From the NCBI GenBank assembly GCA_030426355.1, contig JAUHYQ010000005.1, forward strand, positions 1-64,000: DNA of 64,000 nucleotides, given 5' to 3'. The position numbers were made by a program, and so were the translations under genes. The stretch comes from Gammaproteobacteria bacterium. GTDB lineage: Bacteria; Pseudomonadota; Gammaproteobacteria; Steroidobacterales; GCA-2729495. The notes beneath the pieces were generated by a model, which saw only the letters and a program-made list of their open reading frames with translations, was not told the origin of the DNA and searched no databases. This document shows positions 29,517 through 39,892 of the stretch, in pieces (within the stretch, counting starts at the first letter, position 1; the number at the start of each line of letters is the position of its first letter).

Positions 29517-31708
29517 TCACCCGCCGGCGTTTTTTTCTGGGCATCGCCGCAATCGCGGGTGGTGGCCTGGCGCTGACATGGTTGCGAAAAGAAAGTGACT
29601 CGCTCGCCGAGGCCTCGAACGTCCTGGAACCTAATGCATTTCTGCAAATAGCTCCCGACGGGCGCGTTATTTTTCAACTGGACAAGGTTGAGATGGGGCA
29701 GGGCACCATGACTGGCTTGCTGACGCTGGTGGCGGAAGAACTGGATCTTGATCCGTCGCGGTTTGAAGTGCGTTTCGCGCCGGTACGCGGAATCTTTCAG
29801 CGGCCGGTTTTGCAGATGACGGGTCAGAGTCGCAGCATAGTGGATAGCTGGGACATACTTCGCGAAACGGGTGCAACCGCCCGGGCGATGCTGCTTGCGG
29901 CTGCCGCCGCGCGTTGGCAGGTTGCGCAAGATGAGTTGCAGACCGACGATGGCCGGGTGTTGCACGTTGCCAGCGGTCGTGTTGCGGGTTACAGCGATCT
30001 GGCCGCTGCAGCTGCTGCACTGACACCGCCGTGGACGGTAAGGCTCAAAGAGCCGTCAGCGTATCGCTGGATTGGCACGGCGGTAGCCCGCAAGGATGTC
30101 CCGCAGAAAGTAAGCGGTGCAGCGGTATACGGCATGGACGTCTACCCTGAAGGATTGCTGACAGCCGTGGTGGCGCGCGTACCGGAACGCGCTGCCGTGC
30201 TGAAGCATTACCGGGCCGATACCGTAAGCTCGATGCCGGGTGTGCACGGCGTGGTCGAATTGCCAGCGGGTGTGGCCGTGGTTGCCGACACTTTCTGGGC
30301 GGCATACCGGGCTGTGCAGCAAGTAGAACTGGAGTGGGAGCCAGGGCCGCTGGCCGACATGGACGACATCCGGCTGCGCGAAATTCAGAGTGCCCAATTC
30401 GAGCGCAGTGAAGCCGATTACATGCACGGTAACGGCGACAGCACGGCGGTATTGAAGCATGCGGCGCGGGTTCTGAAGGCGGAGTACCGCACCCCGTACC
30501 TTGCACATGCCCCCATGGAGCCGATGAACGCGACCGTTCATGTGCAGCGCGAGCACTGTGACGTATGGGTACCCTCGCAAACTCCCGATATGGCGCAGGC
30601 TATTGTGGCCGAGTTGACCGGTTTGCGGCGCGAGCAGGTTGAGGTGCACACAACCTTTTTGGGTGGCGGTTTTGGTCGCCGCGTTTTGTGGGATTACGTG
30701 CTGGAGGCCACCCTGATCGCTCGTGAATTCGACCGGCCCGTCAAAACGGTCTGGACGCGTGAAGACGATATACGCCACGGCTACTATCGTCAGCAGACTT
30801 TGCATCGCATGCGAGCGGGTTTGGATGCGGACGGTCAGCCGGTTGCCTGGGAGCATTGTCAGGTTGCCGCGCCAACGGCAGGTGTTTTGATGGGGCCAAC
30901 CATGCGCACCTTATTGCCCGAAAGTCTTGCGGTGGAAACACGGCGGGCGGTAGGCGAATGGATGACGGAAAAGTCCGTGCAACTGGTTGCTGCGTTTCAG
31001 GCCCGCGAAGGGGCTCAGGATCTGATCTACGACTTTCCGGATGTGGATTTCGTGCAGTATGCTCACGACCCCGGTGTGCCGGTTTCCATCTGGCGTTCAG
31101 TCGGCAGTTCTTATAACGCATTCGTGGTGGAAAGTTTTGTTGATGAACTGGCATACGCAGCCAACACCGATCCGGTCGAATATCGTCGCGCCCGATTGCC
31201 CGATGCGCGCCACCGCGCGGTGCTGGATAAGCTCGCCGTGCTGGCTGGCTGGGGATCCGCTCCGCAAGGCCGTGCTCAGGGGGTGGCTTTGTTCAAGTCC
31301 TTCGATACCATCGTCGGGCAGATTGCAGAGGTATCGCTCGACGGTTCTGCGGAGGATCAGGCTATACGCGTGCACAGGGTGAGCTGCGTGGTCGACTGCG
31401 GAATTGCCATCACGCCCGATATCGTCAGGCAGCAGCTGGAAGGCGGCATTGTGTTTGGTTTAAGCGCGGCCTTGTACGGTGAGATAAACATCACGGCAGG
31501 TCAGATTCAACAAAGCAATTTTCACGATTATCGAATGGTGCGTATGGACGACGCACCTGATATCGACGTCGAAGTGATCCTCAGCGATGCCGAACCGACG
31601 GGGGTTGGCGAGCCGGGCGTGCCGCCAATCGCACCTGCGGTTGCCAATGCAGTATTTGCACTGACGGGCCAACGCCTGCGATCACTGCCCTTAAAATTGC
31701 AGCGCTAA
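29513..31708 (+). CDS. Molybdenum hydroxylase large subunit (IorB / aldehyde oxidase-xanthine dehydrogenase family)
   Basis: Tat motif TRRRFFLGIAAIAGG; DKVEMGQGTMTGLLTLVAEELDLD, TFLGGGFGRRVLWDYVLEA, APMEPMNATVH, VGEPGVPPIAPAVANAVF; GTG start overlapping the upstream stop. Confidence 0.92.
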   Translation: MITRRRFFLGIAAIAGGGLALTWLRKESDSLAEASNVLEPNAFLQIAPDGRVIFQLDKVEMGQGTMTGLLTLVAEELDLDPSRFEVRFAPVRGIFQRPVLQMTGQSRSIVDSWDILRETGATARAMLLAAAAARWQVAQDELQTDDGRVLHVASGRVAGYSDLAAAAAALTPPWTVRLKEPSAYRWIGTAVARKDVPQKVSGAAVYGMDVYPEGLLTAVVARVPERAAVLKHYRADTVSSMPGVHGVVELPAGVAVVADTFWAAYRAVQQVELEWEPGPLADMDDIRLREIQSAQFERSEADYMHGNGDSTAVLKHAARVLKAEYRTPYLAHAPMEPMNATVHVQREHCDVWVPSQTPDMAQAIVAELTGLRREQVEVHTTFLGGGFGRRVLWDYVLEATLIAREFDRPVKTVWTREDDIRHGYYRQQTLHRMRAGLDADGQPVAWEHCQVAAPTAGVLMGPTMRTLLPESLAVETRRAVGEWMTEKSVQLVAAFQAREGAQDLIYDFPDVDFVQYAHDPGVPVSIWRSVGSSYNAFVVESFVDELAYAANTDPVEYRRARLPDARHRAVLDKLAVLAGWGSAPQGRAQGVALFKSFDTIVGQIAEVSLDGSAEDQAIRVHRVSCVVDCGIAITPDIVRQQLEGGIVFGLSAALYGEINITAGQIQQSNFHDYRMVRMDDAPDIDVEVILSDAEPTGVGEPGVPPIAPAVANAVFALTGQRLRSLPLKLQR

Positions 31709-31729
31709 GAGCCGCATTTTAAGCGGCTC
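31709..31729. terminator. Possible terminator hairpin between convergent genes
   Basis: GAGCCGC-ATTTTAA-GCGGCTC; no good U-run. Confidence 0.4.
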
Positions 31730-31733
31730 CCAG

Positions 31734-33800
31734 TCAGGCTTCTTTTACCGCCATGATTAGTTCTTCGCGCGAGGTCAGCGGCAGGTCGCATTGCATGCCT
31801 TTACAGCGATAGGCAATCGTAGCGCCCGTCGCGGCGCGTTCCGCCAGTGCGCCGGGCAGCGCGGTTTCTTCAGCCGGTATGGCGAATATCAAGCGTCGCG
31901 GCGCATAGAGCGCGCTTATTGTGCGTGACCATTCTGTTGCTTCGGCGCGCCTGCCGCGAATCACGATAATTTCCGGAGGGTCCAGGTACTCGTCGAGCGC
32001 AATAATGAGGCTGGCATGGCCGTGCGGAAAATCTGCCATAAGCGTTCCGCCCGCCTGCAGGGTTCGTTCGGCCGCATTCAAATAGCGGCGTTCGCCCAGC
32101 AGATGACCCAGCCGTCCCAGCGCGAGAGCGGCTACGCCGTTGCCGCCAGGCATGGAATCATCACTGAAGGTACGCGAGCGATGCACCAGCTTTTCATGGT
32201 CGCGGGCGGTGAAGTAAAAGCCGCCTCTCGCCTCGTCGGCGAAATCGTTCAGCAAGCGATCCGCCAGTTGTGTCGCAAACTCTAGTAACGTTGTATCCCA
32301 GCGTGCCTGCAATACTTCCAACAGGGCGTCGATTAGAAACGCATGGTCGTCCAGATAGGCAGAGAACCTGGCCTGTCCGTCAGCATGGACGGCCAGCAGT
32401 TGTTTTCGGCCTCCGTTTTGGTCAACGAGATTAGTGCGCAGGAACTGTACCCCGGACACGGCTGCGTCAATGAGATCGTCACGCCCCAGCGCCCGGCCCG
32501 CGATCGCCATGCCCCGGATCATTAGCGCGTTCCACGAAGTCAGAATTTTTTCGTCTCGCCCTGGCCAGATGCGCTGATTACGAATATTCAGCAGTTTTTC
32601 GCGGCTGCTGTTGATCAGCGCAATGGCACCGGAGTTTATTTGTCCTGCGGCGCCAGCAGCATTCTCAATGGAGTCGCGTACCTGCAGATGCCATTGGCCT
32701 TCGAAATTTGGTGGCAAGTTCAGGCCGAATCGACATCCGAACGCGGCGTACTCCGATTCCGTAAGCGCTGCGGCCACTTCGACAGGCTGCCACGCATAGA
32801 ACTTACCTTCCTTGCCTTCGGAATCGGCGTCCAGCGTTGACCAGAATCCACCGTCCGGGCTGCGCATCTCGCGCAATGCCCAGTCGGCCGTTTCATGTGC
32901 AGCCCGGCGGAAGGTGTCATCACCGCTGGCTTGCCAGAGTTGAGCCAGCAACGCGAGCAGAGGCCCGTTGTCATAGAGCATTTTTTCAAAGTGCGGAATA
33001 CGCCATTCCCGATCCACCGAATAGCGAAAAAAGCCGCCACCCAGTTGGTCGTAAATGCCGCCCTCTATCATGCGCGTGAGAGTCAGAGCGGTCATGAACA
33101 GTGCCTGCACATCCGGTTCTTCGCCGTGAGCCGATGCGCGCCAGTGACGCAACAGGTATTCCAGACTGCTGACATGCGGAAACTTGGGTGCATCACCGAA
33201 GCCGCCCCAGTCCGCATCGAAGTTGCCTTCGAGTTGTGCCCGTAAGCTCGCCAGCGGCGCCGCGTCAGGCTTATCAGCGGGGTCAGCCGAGCCGGCCTCA
33301 AAACTTCCGAGTGCATGCACCACGGCGGTCGCCTGTTGCGCAACTTCATCGCGGTGCGTCTCGAAATGCTGTGCGACCTTCACCAGAAGTTCGGCAAACG
33401 CGGGCATGCCGTAGCGGGGTTCGTTGGGGAAATAGGTGCCGGCAAAAAACGGCAACTGGCCGTCGGGGGTCAGAAAAACGGTCAGCGGCCAGCCACCGCC
33501 CCGGCGCGTGATCAACTGATGAGCGGTCTGATAAATCTTGTCTATGTCTGGACGTTCCTCACGGTCGACCTTGATGTTGACAAACAGCCGGTTCATCACC
33601 GCCGCCGTGGCTTCGTCTTCAAAAGATTCGTGGGCCATTACGTGGCACCAGTGACAGGCAGAATAGCCGATGGACAGCAACACCGGTTTATCTTCCCGGC
33701 GCGCTTTCTCCAGCGCTTCTGCACCCCAGGGATACCAGTCGACCGGATTATCGGCATGCTGGAGCAAATACGGACTGGTTTCATTTTGTAGACGATTCAT
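31734..33800 (-). CDS. Thioredoxin-domain protein, DUF255/YyaL family
   Basis: [60 protein letters not shown]. Confidence 0.96.
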   Translation of the reverse strand: MNRLQNETSPYLLQHADNPVDWYPWGAEALEKARREDKPVLLSIGYSACHWCHVMAHESFEDEATAAVMNRLFVNIKVDREERPDIDKIYQTAHQLITRRGGGWPLTVFLTPDGQLPFFAGTYFPNEPRYGMPAFAELLVKVAQHFETHRDEVAQQATAVVHALGSFEAGSADPADKPDAAPLASLRAQLEGNFDADWGGFGDAPKFPHVSSLEYLLRHWRASAHGEEPDVQALFMTALTLTRMIEGGIYDQLGGGFFRYSVDREWRIPHFEKMLYDNGPLLALLAQLWQASGDDTFRRAAHETADWALREMRSPDGGFWSTLDADSEGKEGKFYAWQPVEVAAALTESEYAAFGCRFGLNLPPNFEGQWHLQVRDSIENAAGAAGQINSGAIALINSSREKLLNIRNQRIWPGRDEKILTSWNALMIRGMAIAGRALGRDDLIDAAVSGVQFLRTNLVDQNGGRKQLLAVHADGQARFSAYLDDHAFLIDALLEVLQARWDTTLLEFATQLADRLLNDFADEARGGFYFTARDHEKLVHRSRTFSDDSMPGGNGVAALALGRLGHLLGERRYLNAAERTLQAGGTLMADFPHGHASLIIALDEYLDPPEIIVIRGRRAEATEWSRTISALYAPRRLIFAIPAEETALPGALAERAATGATIAYRCKGMQCDLPLTSREELIMAVKEA

Positions 33801-33847
33801 GCGTGCATCATACGGAATCTCGACCAGCCCGGTGCTAGACTTGACCC

Positions 33848-34633
33848 ATGTTTGTTTACCCAGAGATTGACCCCATTGCGATAGAGCTGGGGCCGTTGGC
33901 CGTGCGCTGGTACGGCCTCATGTACGTCATTGGTATTCTCGGCGGATGGTGGCTGGGCCGGGTGCAGGCTCGCCGTCCCTGGTCACCGCTGACCGCTGTG
34001 CAGGTTGATGACATGGTCACGTGGATAGCGTTGGGCGTCATTCTCGGTGGCCGGGTGGGCTCAATTCTGTTTTACAACTTCGGCGCTTTTCTCGACGATC
34101 CGTTGATGCTGTTGCGAATCTGGGAGGGCGGCATGTCCTTCCATGGCGGTTTTCTGGGTGTGCTGGTGGCGATGTGGTTCTACGGCCGAAGCACGGGTGC
34201 GGGGTTCTGGGCGTTGACCGATTTTATTGCCCCGGTTATTCCCATTGGCCTTGGCGCCGGCCGGATTGGCAATTTTATCAATGGCGAACTGTGGGGCAAA
34301 GTTACCGATGTGCCATGGGCGGTGGTCGTGAATGGCGTTCCTCGACATGCCTCGCAGCTGTATGAGGCTGCCCTGGAAGGCTTGGTGCTGTTCGTGTTGC
34401 TGTGGACTTTTGCATCCCGGCAGCGGCCGCGCATGGCGGTTTCCGGCTTGTTTCTGGTGGGTTACGGCGTTGCCCGCTTCGGGGTGGAGTTTGTGCGCCT
34501 GCCGGACGAACCCATCGGCTACATGGCCTGGGGCTGGCTGACCCGCGGTCAGTTGCTGACAGCACCGATGATAATATGGGGCGTGATTTTGCTGGTGCTG
34601 GCGTACCGTCGCAGCGCCGCAACCGCTTCCTGA
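33848..34633 (+). CDS. lgt: Prolipoprotein diacylglyceryl transferase
   Basis: [55 protein letters not shown]. Confidence 0.97.
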   Translation: MFVYPEIDPIAIELGPLAVRWYGLMYVIGILGGWWLGRVQARRPWSPLTAVQVDDMVTWIALGVILGGRVGSILFYNFGAFLDDPLMLLRIWEGGMSFHGGFLGVLVAMWFYGRSTGAGFWALTDFIAPVIPIGLGAGRIGNFINGELWGKVTDVPWAVVVNGVPRHASQLYEAALEGLVLFVLLWTFASRQRPRMAVSGLFLVGYGVARFGVEFVRLPDEPIGYMAWGWLTRGQLLTAPMIIWGVILLVLAYRRSAATAS

Positions 34634-34666
34634 GACAACGTCAGATTATTTGTTACGGAGATAGCC

Positions 34667-35461
34667 TTGCAGCAGTATCTTGATCTCATGCGCCACGTTC
34701 GCGATCACGGCGCGCGCAAAGAGGATCGAACCGGCACCGGCACCCTGAGCGTGTTCGGTTATCAGATGCGATTCGATCTGGCCCGTGGTTTTCCGATGGT
34801 CACAACCAAGAAATTGCATACGCGTTCTATTATTCATGAGTTGCTTTGGTTTCTTAACGGTGACACCAACGTCAAGTATCTCAATGACAATAAAGTCAGT
34901 ATCTGGGACGAGTGGGCAGACGAGAACGGTGATTTAGGCCCGGTATATGGAGCGCAATGGCGTTCCTGGCCGGCACCGGACGGGCAGCGTATTGACCAGT
35001 TGCAGCAGGTACTCGATACGTTGTGCAGCGACCCGGATTCCAGGCGCATTATCATCAGCGCGTGGAACGTTGCAGAACTCGACAAAATGGCATTAATGCC
35101 TTGCCACGCGTTGTTTCAGTTCTATGTGGCAGAAGGCAAGCTGTCGTGTCAGCTTTATCAGCGCAGTGCGGATATCTTTCTGGGCGTGCCTTTCAACATA
35201 GCTTCTTACGCCTTGCTGACTCACATGGTTGCCCAGCAGACGGGGCTCAGGGTCGGCGAGTTTATCTGGACAGGCGGCGATTGCCACTTATACTCCAATC
35301 ATCTTGACCAGGTAGAAGAGCAGCTGGCGCGCAAACCCTTGCCGCTACCTAAGCTCGCGATTCGCCGGCGGCCCAATAGCATCACGGACTATCACTTCGA
35401 CGATTTTGAAATTATCGGTTACGAGTACCACCCGCATATTTCCGCGCCGGTTGCAGTTTAA
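34667..35461 (+). CDS. thyA: Thymidylate synthase
   Basis: [81 protein letters not shown] start. Confidence 0.98.
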   Translation: MQQYLDLMRHVRDHGARKEDRTGTGTLSVFGYQMRFDLARGFPMVTTKKLHTRSIIHELLWFLNGDTNVKYLNDNKVSIWDEWADENGDLGPVYGAQWRSWPAPDGQRIDQLQQVLDTLCSDPDSRRIIISAWNVAELDKMALMPCHALFQFYVAEGKLSCQLYQRSADIFLGVPFNIASYALLTHMVAQQTGLRVGEFIWTGGDCHLYSNHLDQVEEQLARKPLPLPKLAIRRRPNSITDYHFDDFEIIGYEYHPHISAPVAV

Positions 35462-36294
35462 AAAACTTTCGCTTGCCGGCTGTCCACTTGCACCAGCGGT
35501 GCAGGTTCGTCTAGACGCAGCGCCGATAATTTCCCGCCCCAGACGCAGCCGGTGTCCAGACCGATCACGTTGGCCTCGTTGATATAGCCCAGTGTTGACC
35601 AGTGCCCGAAAACAATTCGCGCCGAAGCGGCCTTGCGTTTCGGCATTCGGAACCATGGCGTCAGCTTGCAGTCGCTGCGGGCTGCATAATGTTCGGGGGC
35701 CAGTTTTGCGGCAAAATCCAGACTCCCGTCCGGGTTGTAATAGCGCATGCGCGTAAAACAGTTAACGATAAAGCGTTGTCGGTTTATGCCGCTCAGATTG
35801 TCTGACCAACGGTTCGGTTTAGCGCCGTACATTTGCCTTAAGAAGCTTTCCGGTTCATCGCCCTGCAGCACTGACTCGACCTCTGCTGCATAGCCAAGGC
35901 ATTCATCCAATCCCCATTCGGCACAGATACCGGCGTGCACCATAAGCGTATTCAGGGACGGATCATGATGAACCAGTGGGCGGTTCCGCAGCCATCCTGT
36001 CAAGTCGTTGCAATCCTCGGCTTCGAGCACCGCTTGCAGGCAGGCATCGGGTGCAGGTGCGTTATTTGCCAAGGCCAGCGCGAGCAAATGCAAGTCGTGA
36101 TTGCCCAGCACCGTGATGGCACTATCGCCCAGAGACTTTACCAGGCGCAGCGTTTGCAGCGACTGCGGGCCGCGATTGACCAGATCACCGACAAACCAGA
36201 CGCGATCCGTTACGGGGTCGACATTCAGGACATCGAGCAGCTGCTGCAGTTCATCGCAGCAGCCCTGCACGTCCCCGATGGCATATACGGCCAC
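35458..36294 (-). CDS. apaH: Diadenosine tetraphosphatase (symmetrical)
   Basis: [45 protein letters not shown]. Confidence 0.97.
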   Translation of the reverse strand: MAVYAIGDVQGCCDELQQLLDVLNVDPVTDRVWFVGDLVNRGPQSLQTLRLVKSLGDSAITVLGNHDLHLLALALANNAPAPDACLQAVLEAEDCNDLTGWLRNRPLVHHDPSLNTLMVHAGICAEWGLDECLGYAAEVESVLQGDEPESFLRQMYGAKPNRWSDNLSGINRQRFIVNCFTRMRYYNPDGSLDFAAKLAPEHYAARSDCKLTPWFRMPKRKAASARIVFGHWSTLGYINEANVIGLDTGCVWGGKLSALRLDEPAPLVQVDSRQAKVF

Positions 36295-36297
36295 GGC

Positions 36298-36699
36298 TTA
36301 GTTCAGTACGCCCGGCACCGCCAGCCGGAATACGGGTATGGGCGCATCAAAACCAGTGCCTTCTGCACTGACCATGCCATAGCGTCCTTCCATGGTGCCG
36401 ACCGGCGTTTCCAGAATCGCGCCGCTGGTATAAGTGTGCGCCGCGCCCGGCTTGATGACGGGTTGTTCGCCGATCACGCCATCGCCGTGCACTTCCTGCA
36501 GGCGACCGTCTGCATCCGTTATCAGCCAGTGTCGTGTCAGCAGTTGAACGCTCTCACTGCCAAGATTTTCGATGGTGATGGTGTATGAAAAAACATAGCG
36601 GCGTGCGGCCGGATTTGATTGCTCGCGCAAATACATGGCTTTGGTAGTGATGCGCACGGTTTTCGCGAGGTCGCCGCTTTGTTCAGTTTTTTGGTTCAT
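36298..36699 (-). CDS. apaG: ApaG
   Basis: YVFSYTITIENLGSESVQLLTRHWLITDADGRLQEVHGDGVIGEQPVIKPG. Confidence 0.96.
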   Translation of the reverse strand: MNQKTEQSGDLAKTVRITTKAMYLREQSNPAARRYVFSYTITIENLGSESVQLLTRHWLITDADGRLQEVHGDGVIGEQPVIKPGAAHTYTSGAILETPVGTMEGRYGMVSAEGTGFDAPIPVFRLAVPGVLN

Positions 36700-36716
36700 T
36701 GCATTAGTTTAGCGGT

Positions 36717-37517
36717 TCAGCGCCGCGCTATCCGCGTCAGGGAAACAAAATCATGAACGGTCAACTGTTCTGCGCGTTGCTTGGGATCTACTCCGGCCGC
36801 AGCGATGGCGGCTGAGTCCATAACCGGTTGCAGGGCGTTGCCGAGTTGTTTGCGGCGTTGCCCGAATGCGCAGCGAAGAATTTCGTCGAAAACGGGCCAT
36901 TCCTCCGGTTGTACCAGCGGTACAGCGAGCGGGGAGAGACATGCAAAGGCCGATTCCACCTTGGGAGCCGGCTGAAAGGCGCCGGATTTGATAGTGAACA
37001 GCGACTCAACGTGACAGCGCGCCGCCAGGGCCACGCTAAGCCGTCCGTAAGTGCGACTGCCCGGCCCTGCCGCCATGCGCTGCACCACTTCTTTCTGCAG
37101 CATCACGTGAATGTCGCTAAACAGGTGGTAGTGATCCAGAATATGAAATAACAGTGGAGTCGAAATGTTATAAGGCAGGTTTCCGGTTAAACGCATCGCG
37201 GAACCGGCATCAGCACCCTGTTCAGCAGAATCTATCAGCTGTGCAAAGTCAAAGCGCAATGCATCTGCGCGATGTATCGTAATCCTTCTGGCCCAGTCTT
37301 GTTGTTCAAGATCGGCTGCCAGATCCCGATCGATCTCAATAACATCCAGTTTATTGCAGAGCTGGCTCAGCGGTTTGGTCAGGGCGCCCCGGCCCGGGCC
37401 GATTTCAACCAGATGATCGCCCGGCTGCGGATCAATAGAGGCAACGATGTGCCCGATAACGTTTGCGTCGTGCAGGAAATTCTGTCCGAAGCGCTTGCGC
37501 GCCGGACGGCTGGTCAC
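36717..37517 (-). CDS. rsmA: 16S rRNA (A1518/A1519) dimethyltransferase
   Basis: RKRFGQNFLHDANVI, LVEIGPGRGALT, LTGNLPYNISTPLLFH. Confidence 0.97.
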   Translation of the reverse strand: MTSRPARKRFGQNFLHDANVIGHIVASIDPQPGDHLVEIGPGRGALTKPLSQLCNKLDVIEIDRDLAADLEQQDWARRITIHRADALRFDFAQLIDSAEQGADAGSAMRLTGNLPYNISTPLLFHILDHYHLFSDIHVMLQKEVVQRMAAGPGSRTYGRLSVALAARCHVESLFTIKSGAFQPAPKVESAFACLSPLAVPLVQPEEWPVFDEILRCAFGQRRKQLGNALQPVMDSAAIAAAGVDPKQRAEQLTVHDFVSLTRIARR

Positions 37518-38530
37518 GAGTGCACCCGCGCGCCGCGCCGCTGGTTCTGGCTGACTATATCTTCCGCCAATTGCAGCGCCGCCTTCAGACTGCCTGCATC
37601 TGCTTCACCTTTGCCTGCCAAAGAGAGCGCCGTGCCGTGATCAACCGACGTGCGCACGATTGGTAACCCCAACGTGATATTCACCGCACGGCCAAAGCCG
37701 GCGTGTTTCAATACCGGCAAACCCTGATCGTGATACATCGCCAGCACGGCATCAAAGTGCGCCAGCGATTCTCGAGTGAAGGCACTGTCGGCGGGTAGCG
37801 GCCCCGATACATTGAGGCCGTGCCCGCGTAACTCCTGAATAGCCGGCTCAATGCTGTCGCGTTCTTCGTGCCCCAGCAGCCCGGCTTCACCGGCATGCGG
37901 ATTGAGGCCGAGTATTGCGATGCGGGGTGACGTGATTCCGAACAGCTGCTGTAACCCGGTATTCAGAATTGTGGCGGTTCGGGTGATCCGTTCATGCGTA
38001 ACGTTTGCCGGCACCTGCGAAAGTGGCAGGTGTGTAGTCAGCAGCGCGACGCGCAGATCGTCAGCGCAAAGCAGCATGACGGGTAGCGGTGCTCCGCACA
38101 GCTCAGCAAAATATTCTGTATGGCCGGAAAACGGTGTGCCGGACTCGGTAATGACGCTTTTTTGCACCGGCGCTGTTACGACGGCAGCAAATTCGCCGGA
38201 CAGGCAACCGGTGCCCGCCCGTTCCAGGGTGGCTAAAACGTAGTTCGCATTGGCCGTGTTAAGTACACCCGGCGTGCAGGGTGCGGACAACGCAACGTGA
38301 TCCACGACAATGCGCCCGCCGCCACTCGGGACGGGCGACGCCCGGCGGTCGTAGGGCAGGGTGGTTAGCGGCAGCCCCAGTTGCGCTGCTCTTGTCTGGA
38401 GCAGGGCCGCATCGCCGATAACCACCAGTTCGCACGCGTGAGCATCCTGGGCCAGAGCAGCAACCAGATCCGGGCCTATGCCGGCAGGTTCGCCAGCGGT
38501 AACGGCGATGCGCTGAACCGGGATGTTCAC
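37514..38530 (-). CDS. pdxA: 4-hydroxythreonine-4-phosphate dehydrogenase
   Basis: IAVTAGEPAGIGPDL, GHTEYFAE, LGLNPHAGEAGLLGHEE, AMYHDQGLPVLK. Confidence 0.97.
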   Translation of the reverse strand: MNIPVQRIAVTAGEPAGIGPDLVAALAQDAHACELVVIGDAALLQTRAAQLGLPLTTLPYDRRASPVPSGGGRIVVDHVALSAPCTPGVLNTANANYVLATLERAGTGCLSGEFAAVVTAPVQKSVITESGTPFSGHTEYFAELCGAPLPVMLLCADDLRVALLTTHLPLSQVPANVTHERITRTATILNTGLQQLFGITSPRIAILGLNPHAGEAGLLGHEERDSIEPAIQELRGHGLNVSGPLPADSAFTRESLAHFDAVLAMYHDQGLPVLKHAGFGRAVNITLGLPIVRTSVDHGTALSLAGKGEADAGSLKAALQLAEDIVSQNQRRGARVHS

Positions 38531-38533
38531 TAC

Positions 38534-39841
38534 TCAGAGTCGATATTCGACAAAGGCTTCGTCACGCATTTGACGCACCCAGAGCTCGGTCTCTTCGGCG
38601 AGCTTGCTTTCGCGTATGGCCATAATAGCGCGTTGCTGACGAACATCGTCGGTGGTGTCGTGCACCCTGCGCTCCAGAAGCTGGATGATGTGCCAGCCGA
38701 ACGGTGACTGAAACGGCTCGCTTATTTCATCGATTTCAAGATCGTTCATGACTTGTTCAAATTCGGGCACGAAGGTGCCGGGCCCGGCCCATCCGAGGTC
38801 GCCGCCTTCGATGGCTGAACCCGGGTCTTCAGAGACTGCTTTGGCAATAGCGCTAAAGTCATCGCCGCCCATAATGCTTGCGCGGATGTCCTTAAGGCGC
38901 TGCTCAATCACGGCGTCATCCATGATCTCATCCGGCTTCAGCAAAATATGCCGGGCTCTGACCTGGTTCTCCATGATGCGCTCATTGCCTTCTACCGCTT
39001 CGAGGCGCACCACGTGAAAGCCGCTGGCGCTCCTTACCGGTGCTGCCGTCTCGCCGGCTGCCAGCTCGGGCACAATCGTTGCGAACAGCGTCGGCAGGGA
39101 ATCACCCTCGCGCCAACCCATGCTGCCCCCTTCGAGCGCATTCTGTGCATCCGAATACGCGACCGCGAGTTTTGCAAAGTCTTCGCCGTCCAGGACGCGC
39201 TGATAAATTTCCTGTGCTTTCTGTTCCGCTGCCGCAATATCTTCCGGCGTTGCTGCAGACGATATCGATATGAGGATGTGCGAAATCTTAAAGCGCTTGT
39301 CGCGATACGATGAGCCTTGCTCGCGTTCCAGGTATTCTTCCAGTTCGCGCGGGGTCACGCTGATTCTTGATATGACTTCGCGCTGCCGGAGTTGCTCCAC
39401 GATCAGTTGTTGGCGCATTTCCTTGCGGTAGGCGTTGTAATCCACGCCATCTGCCGCCAGCAGCTGCGGAAGCTGCCCTAATGTAGTGCCATTGCGTCGT
39501 GCCACGTCTGCCAGTGCCCGATTCAACATGCTGTCGGGTACCGTAATTCCGCCCTGCGCAGCGCGTTGCAGTTGCAACTCGCTGATAACCAGCCGTTCCA
39601 GTATTTGCGGAATCAGTACTTCCCGCGGCGGAAGATCGGTGTTTTCTTCACGCAGACGTTGAACGATCAGCTTAGTTTGTTCATCCAGCTCGCTCAGCAA
39701 TACCACGCCGTCATTTACCACGGCCGCAACGCCATCGAGCAGTACGCCCGTATCACTCAAATCCAGATTTTGCGCCATTGCCGAAACCGGCAAGGCGCCC
39801 GCCAGTATCAGACCGGCTGCTATGTGCTTAAGCTTTTGCAT
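38534..39841 (-). CDS. surA: Periplasmic chaperone SurA (two parvulin domains)
   Basis: Signal peptide; LDGVAAVVNDGVVLLSELDE; two PpiC domains (RFKISHILIS.., VRARHILLK..). Confidence 0.96.
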   Translation of the reverse strand: MQKLKHIAAGLILAGALPVSAMAQNLDLSDTGVLLDGVAAVVNDGVVLLSELDEQTKLIVQRLREENTDLPPREVLIPQILERLVISELQLQRAAQGGITVPDSMLNRALADVARRNGTTLGQLPQLLAADGVDYNAYRKEMRQQLIVEQLRQREVISRISVTPRELEEYLEREQGSSYRDKRFKISHILISISSAATPEDIAAAEQKAQEIYQRVLDGEDFAKLAVAYSDAQNALEGGSMGWREGDSLPTLFATIVPELAAGETAAPVRSASGFHVVRLEAVEGNERIMENQVRARHILLKPDEIMDDAVIEQRLKDIRASIMGGDDFSAIAKAVSEDPGSAIEGGDLGWAGPGTFVPEFEQVMNDLEIDEISEPFQSPFGWHIIQLLERRVHDTTDDVRQQRAIMAIRESKLAEETELWVRQMRDEAFVEYRL

Positions 39842-39892
39842 GTTGTTATCGTCGACAAATGGGCTGCTGCCGCGGGTGGCCCGGGCAGGTGC

